Positions 6,058 through 6,510 of a DNA stretch of 6,510 nucleotides are shown here, one piece after another; position 1 is the stretch's first letter, and every line of letters begins with the position of its first letter. Source of the DNA: an uncultured bacterium. GTDB taxonomy: Bacteria > Gemmatimonadota > Gemmatimonadetes > Palauibacterales > KS3-K002. The DNA lies in NCBI GenBank assembly GCA_947581845.1, contig CANPVY010000095.1, forward strand, positions 1 to 6,510. The letters run 5' to 3'. The notes beneath the pieces are model-generated. The model saw only the letters and a list, made by a program, of their open reading frames with translations, searched no databases and was not told where the DNA came from. A program made the translations under genes and the position numbers.

Positions 6058-6510
6058 ATGTCAAACTGGACTTCCGAGGGACATCTCTCTGAGCTGGCCC
6101 TAGAGCTCTGGGCGGCCGGCGAGGCCGACGCCGAGGAGCTCGAGGCGCTGGACAGCCACGTCCGGGCTTGCGCGGCCTGCCAGGCGCGCCAGGCCGAGTG
6201 GCGGCGGCTGTTCCAGGCCCTCGCGTCGCTGGGGGTCGCCGAGCCGTCCCCGGCCTTCGACGACCGTGTCATGGCGCGTGTGCGCCTGCCGGTCGGAGCC
6301 AGAAGGGCGGCACCGGGCTGGCTGCCCAGGCTCGTCCGCGGCCTGCGCCCGGTCGCTGCGGCTGCCGCCGCCATCTGGACCGTAGCCGTAGTCGGGGGCG
6401 CCTTCTGGCTTCAGAGCCAGGTCAACGTTCCGGCGCATCTCCTGTTCGCCCGTTTCCTCAACCAGGCAAGAGAGCTGCTGTTGGCAGCAGTCATCAAGCT
6501 CGGGGCGATC
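6058..6510 (+). CDS. Zinc-type (ZAS) membrane anti-sigma factor, C terminus beyond window
   Basis: The frame is open for 151 codons to the right edge. The N-terminal cytoplasmic domain (about 1-55) carries the zinc anti-sigma signature: His9, an acidic helical stretch, then His34-x3-Cys38-x2-Cys41 (HVRACAAC). This fold clamps an ECF sigma factor and releases it on a signal. The middle segment has the FDDRVMARV stretch often seen after such domains. A hydrophobic helix at about 98-117 (VAAAAAAIWTVAVVGGAFW) should anchor it in the membrane. A second hydrophobic stretch begins at about 138 and is cut by the window end. AGG lies about 5 nt before the ATG. A GTG at 6034 is also in frame but its GGAGG is 14 nt away, too far. 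The gene directly follows the ECF sigma gene, so the two very likely form a sigma/anti-sigma pair. The signal sensed is unknown. Confidence 0.92.
   Translation, partial: MSNWTSEGHLSELALELWAAGEADAEELEALDSHVRACAACQARQAEWRRLFQALASLGVAEPSPAFDDRVMARVRLPVGARRAAPGWLPRLVRGLRPVAAAAAAIWTVAVVGGAFWLQSQVNVPAHLLFARFLNQARELLLAAVIKLGAI

Overview
The window is 6.5 kb of chromosome-like, gene-dense DNA, roughly two-thirds G+C by eye, from a bacterium with methyl-accepting chemotaxis-type signalling, a UbiE/MenG quinone methyltransferase and an ECF sigma/anti-sigma pair. GTG start codons and long spurious antisense frames fit a high-GC genome. No marker identifies the taxon. A high-GC, menaquinone-using lineage such as Chloroflexota (Thermomicrobia-like) is a weak guess from gene flavour only. 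I see no RNA genes, CRISPR arrays, insertion sequences, phage genes or attachment sites.

Layout. (1) Positions 1-1105, plus strand: the C-terminal end of purD (purine synthesis), then after 3 bp a complete mutM/fpg (8-oxoguanine DNA glycosylase). A perfect 14-bp palindrome lies across the last codons of purD, 7 bp before the mutM start. (2) Positions 1162-4411, minus strand: a three-gene unit read right to left. It holds a two-TM dCache/HAMP methyl-accepting chemotaxis protein, a four-TM protein of unknown function whose start overlaps the chemoreceptor's end by 68 bp, and a YfcE-type metallophosphoesterase. This unit converges on mutM with a 56-bp gap. (3) Positions 4541-5296, minus strand: ubiE/menG, 129 bp upstream of the chemoreceptor gene. 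(4) From 5341 to the right edge, plus strand: an ECF sigma factor and, 48 bp later, its likely membrane-anchored zinc-type anti-sigma factor, which runs off the window. The sigma gene is divergent from ubiE across a very short region.

How the genes fit together. purD and mutM are housekeeping genes and probably co-transcribed. The sigma/anti-sigma pair is a standard membrane-stress switch; the anti-sigma carries the H...HxxxCxxC zinc signature followed by one TM helix. The chemoreceptor unit joins an extracellular or periplasmic sensor to an uncharacterised membrane protein and a soluble phosphodiesterase. Whether these last two act in the same signalling path is unknown. No stretch longer than about 130 bp lacks a gene.

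Nothing here is clearly a new system. The best leads are the 14-bp palindrome before mutM, the 68-bp overlap coding oppositely charged tails in two frames, and a well-spaced promoter that would give ubiE a nearly leaderless transcript.
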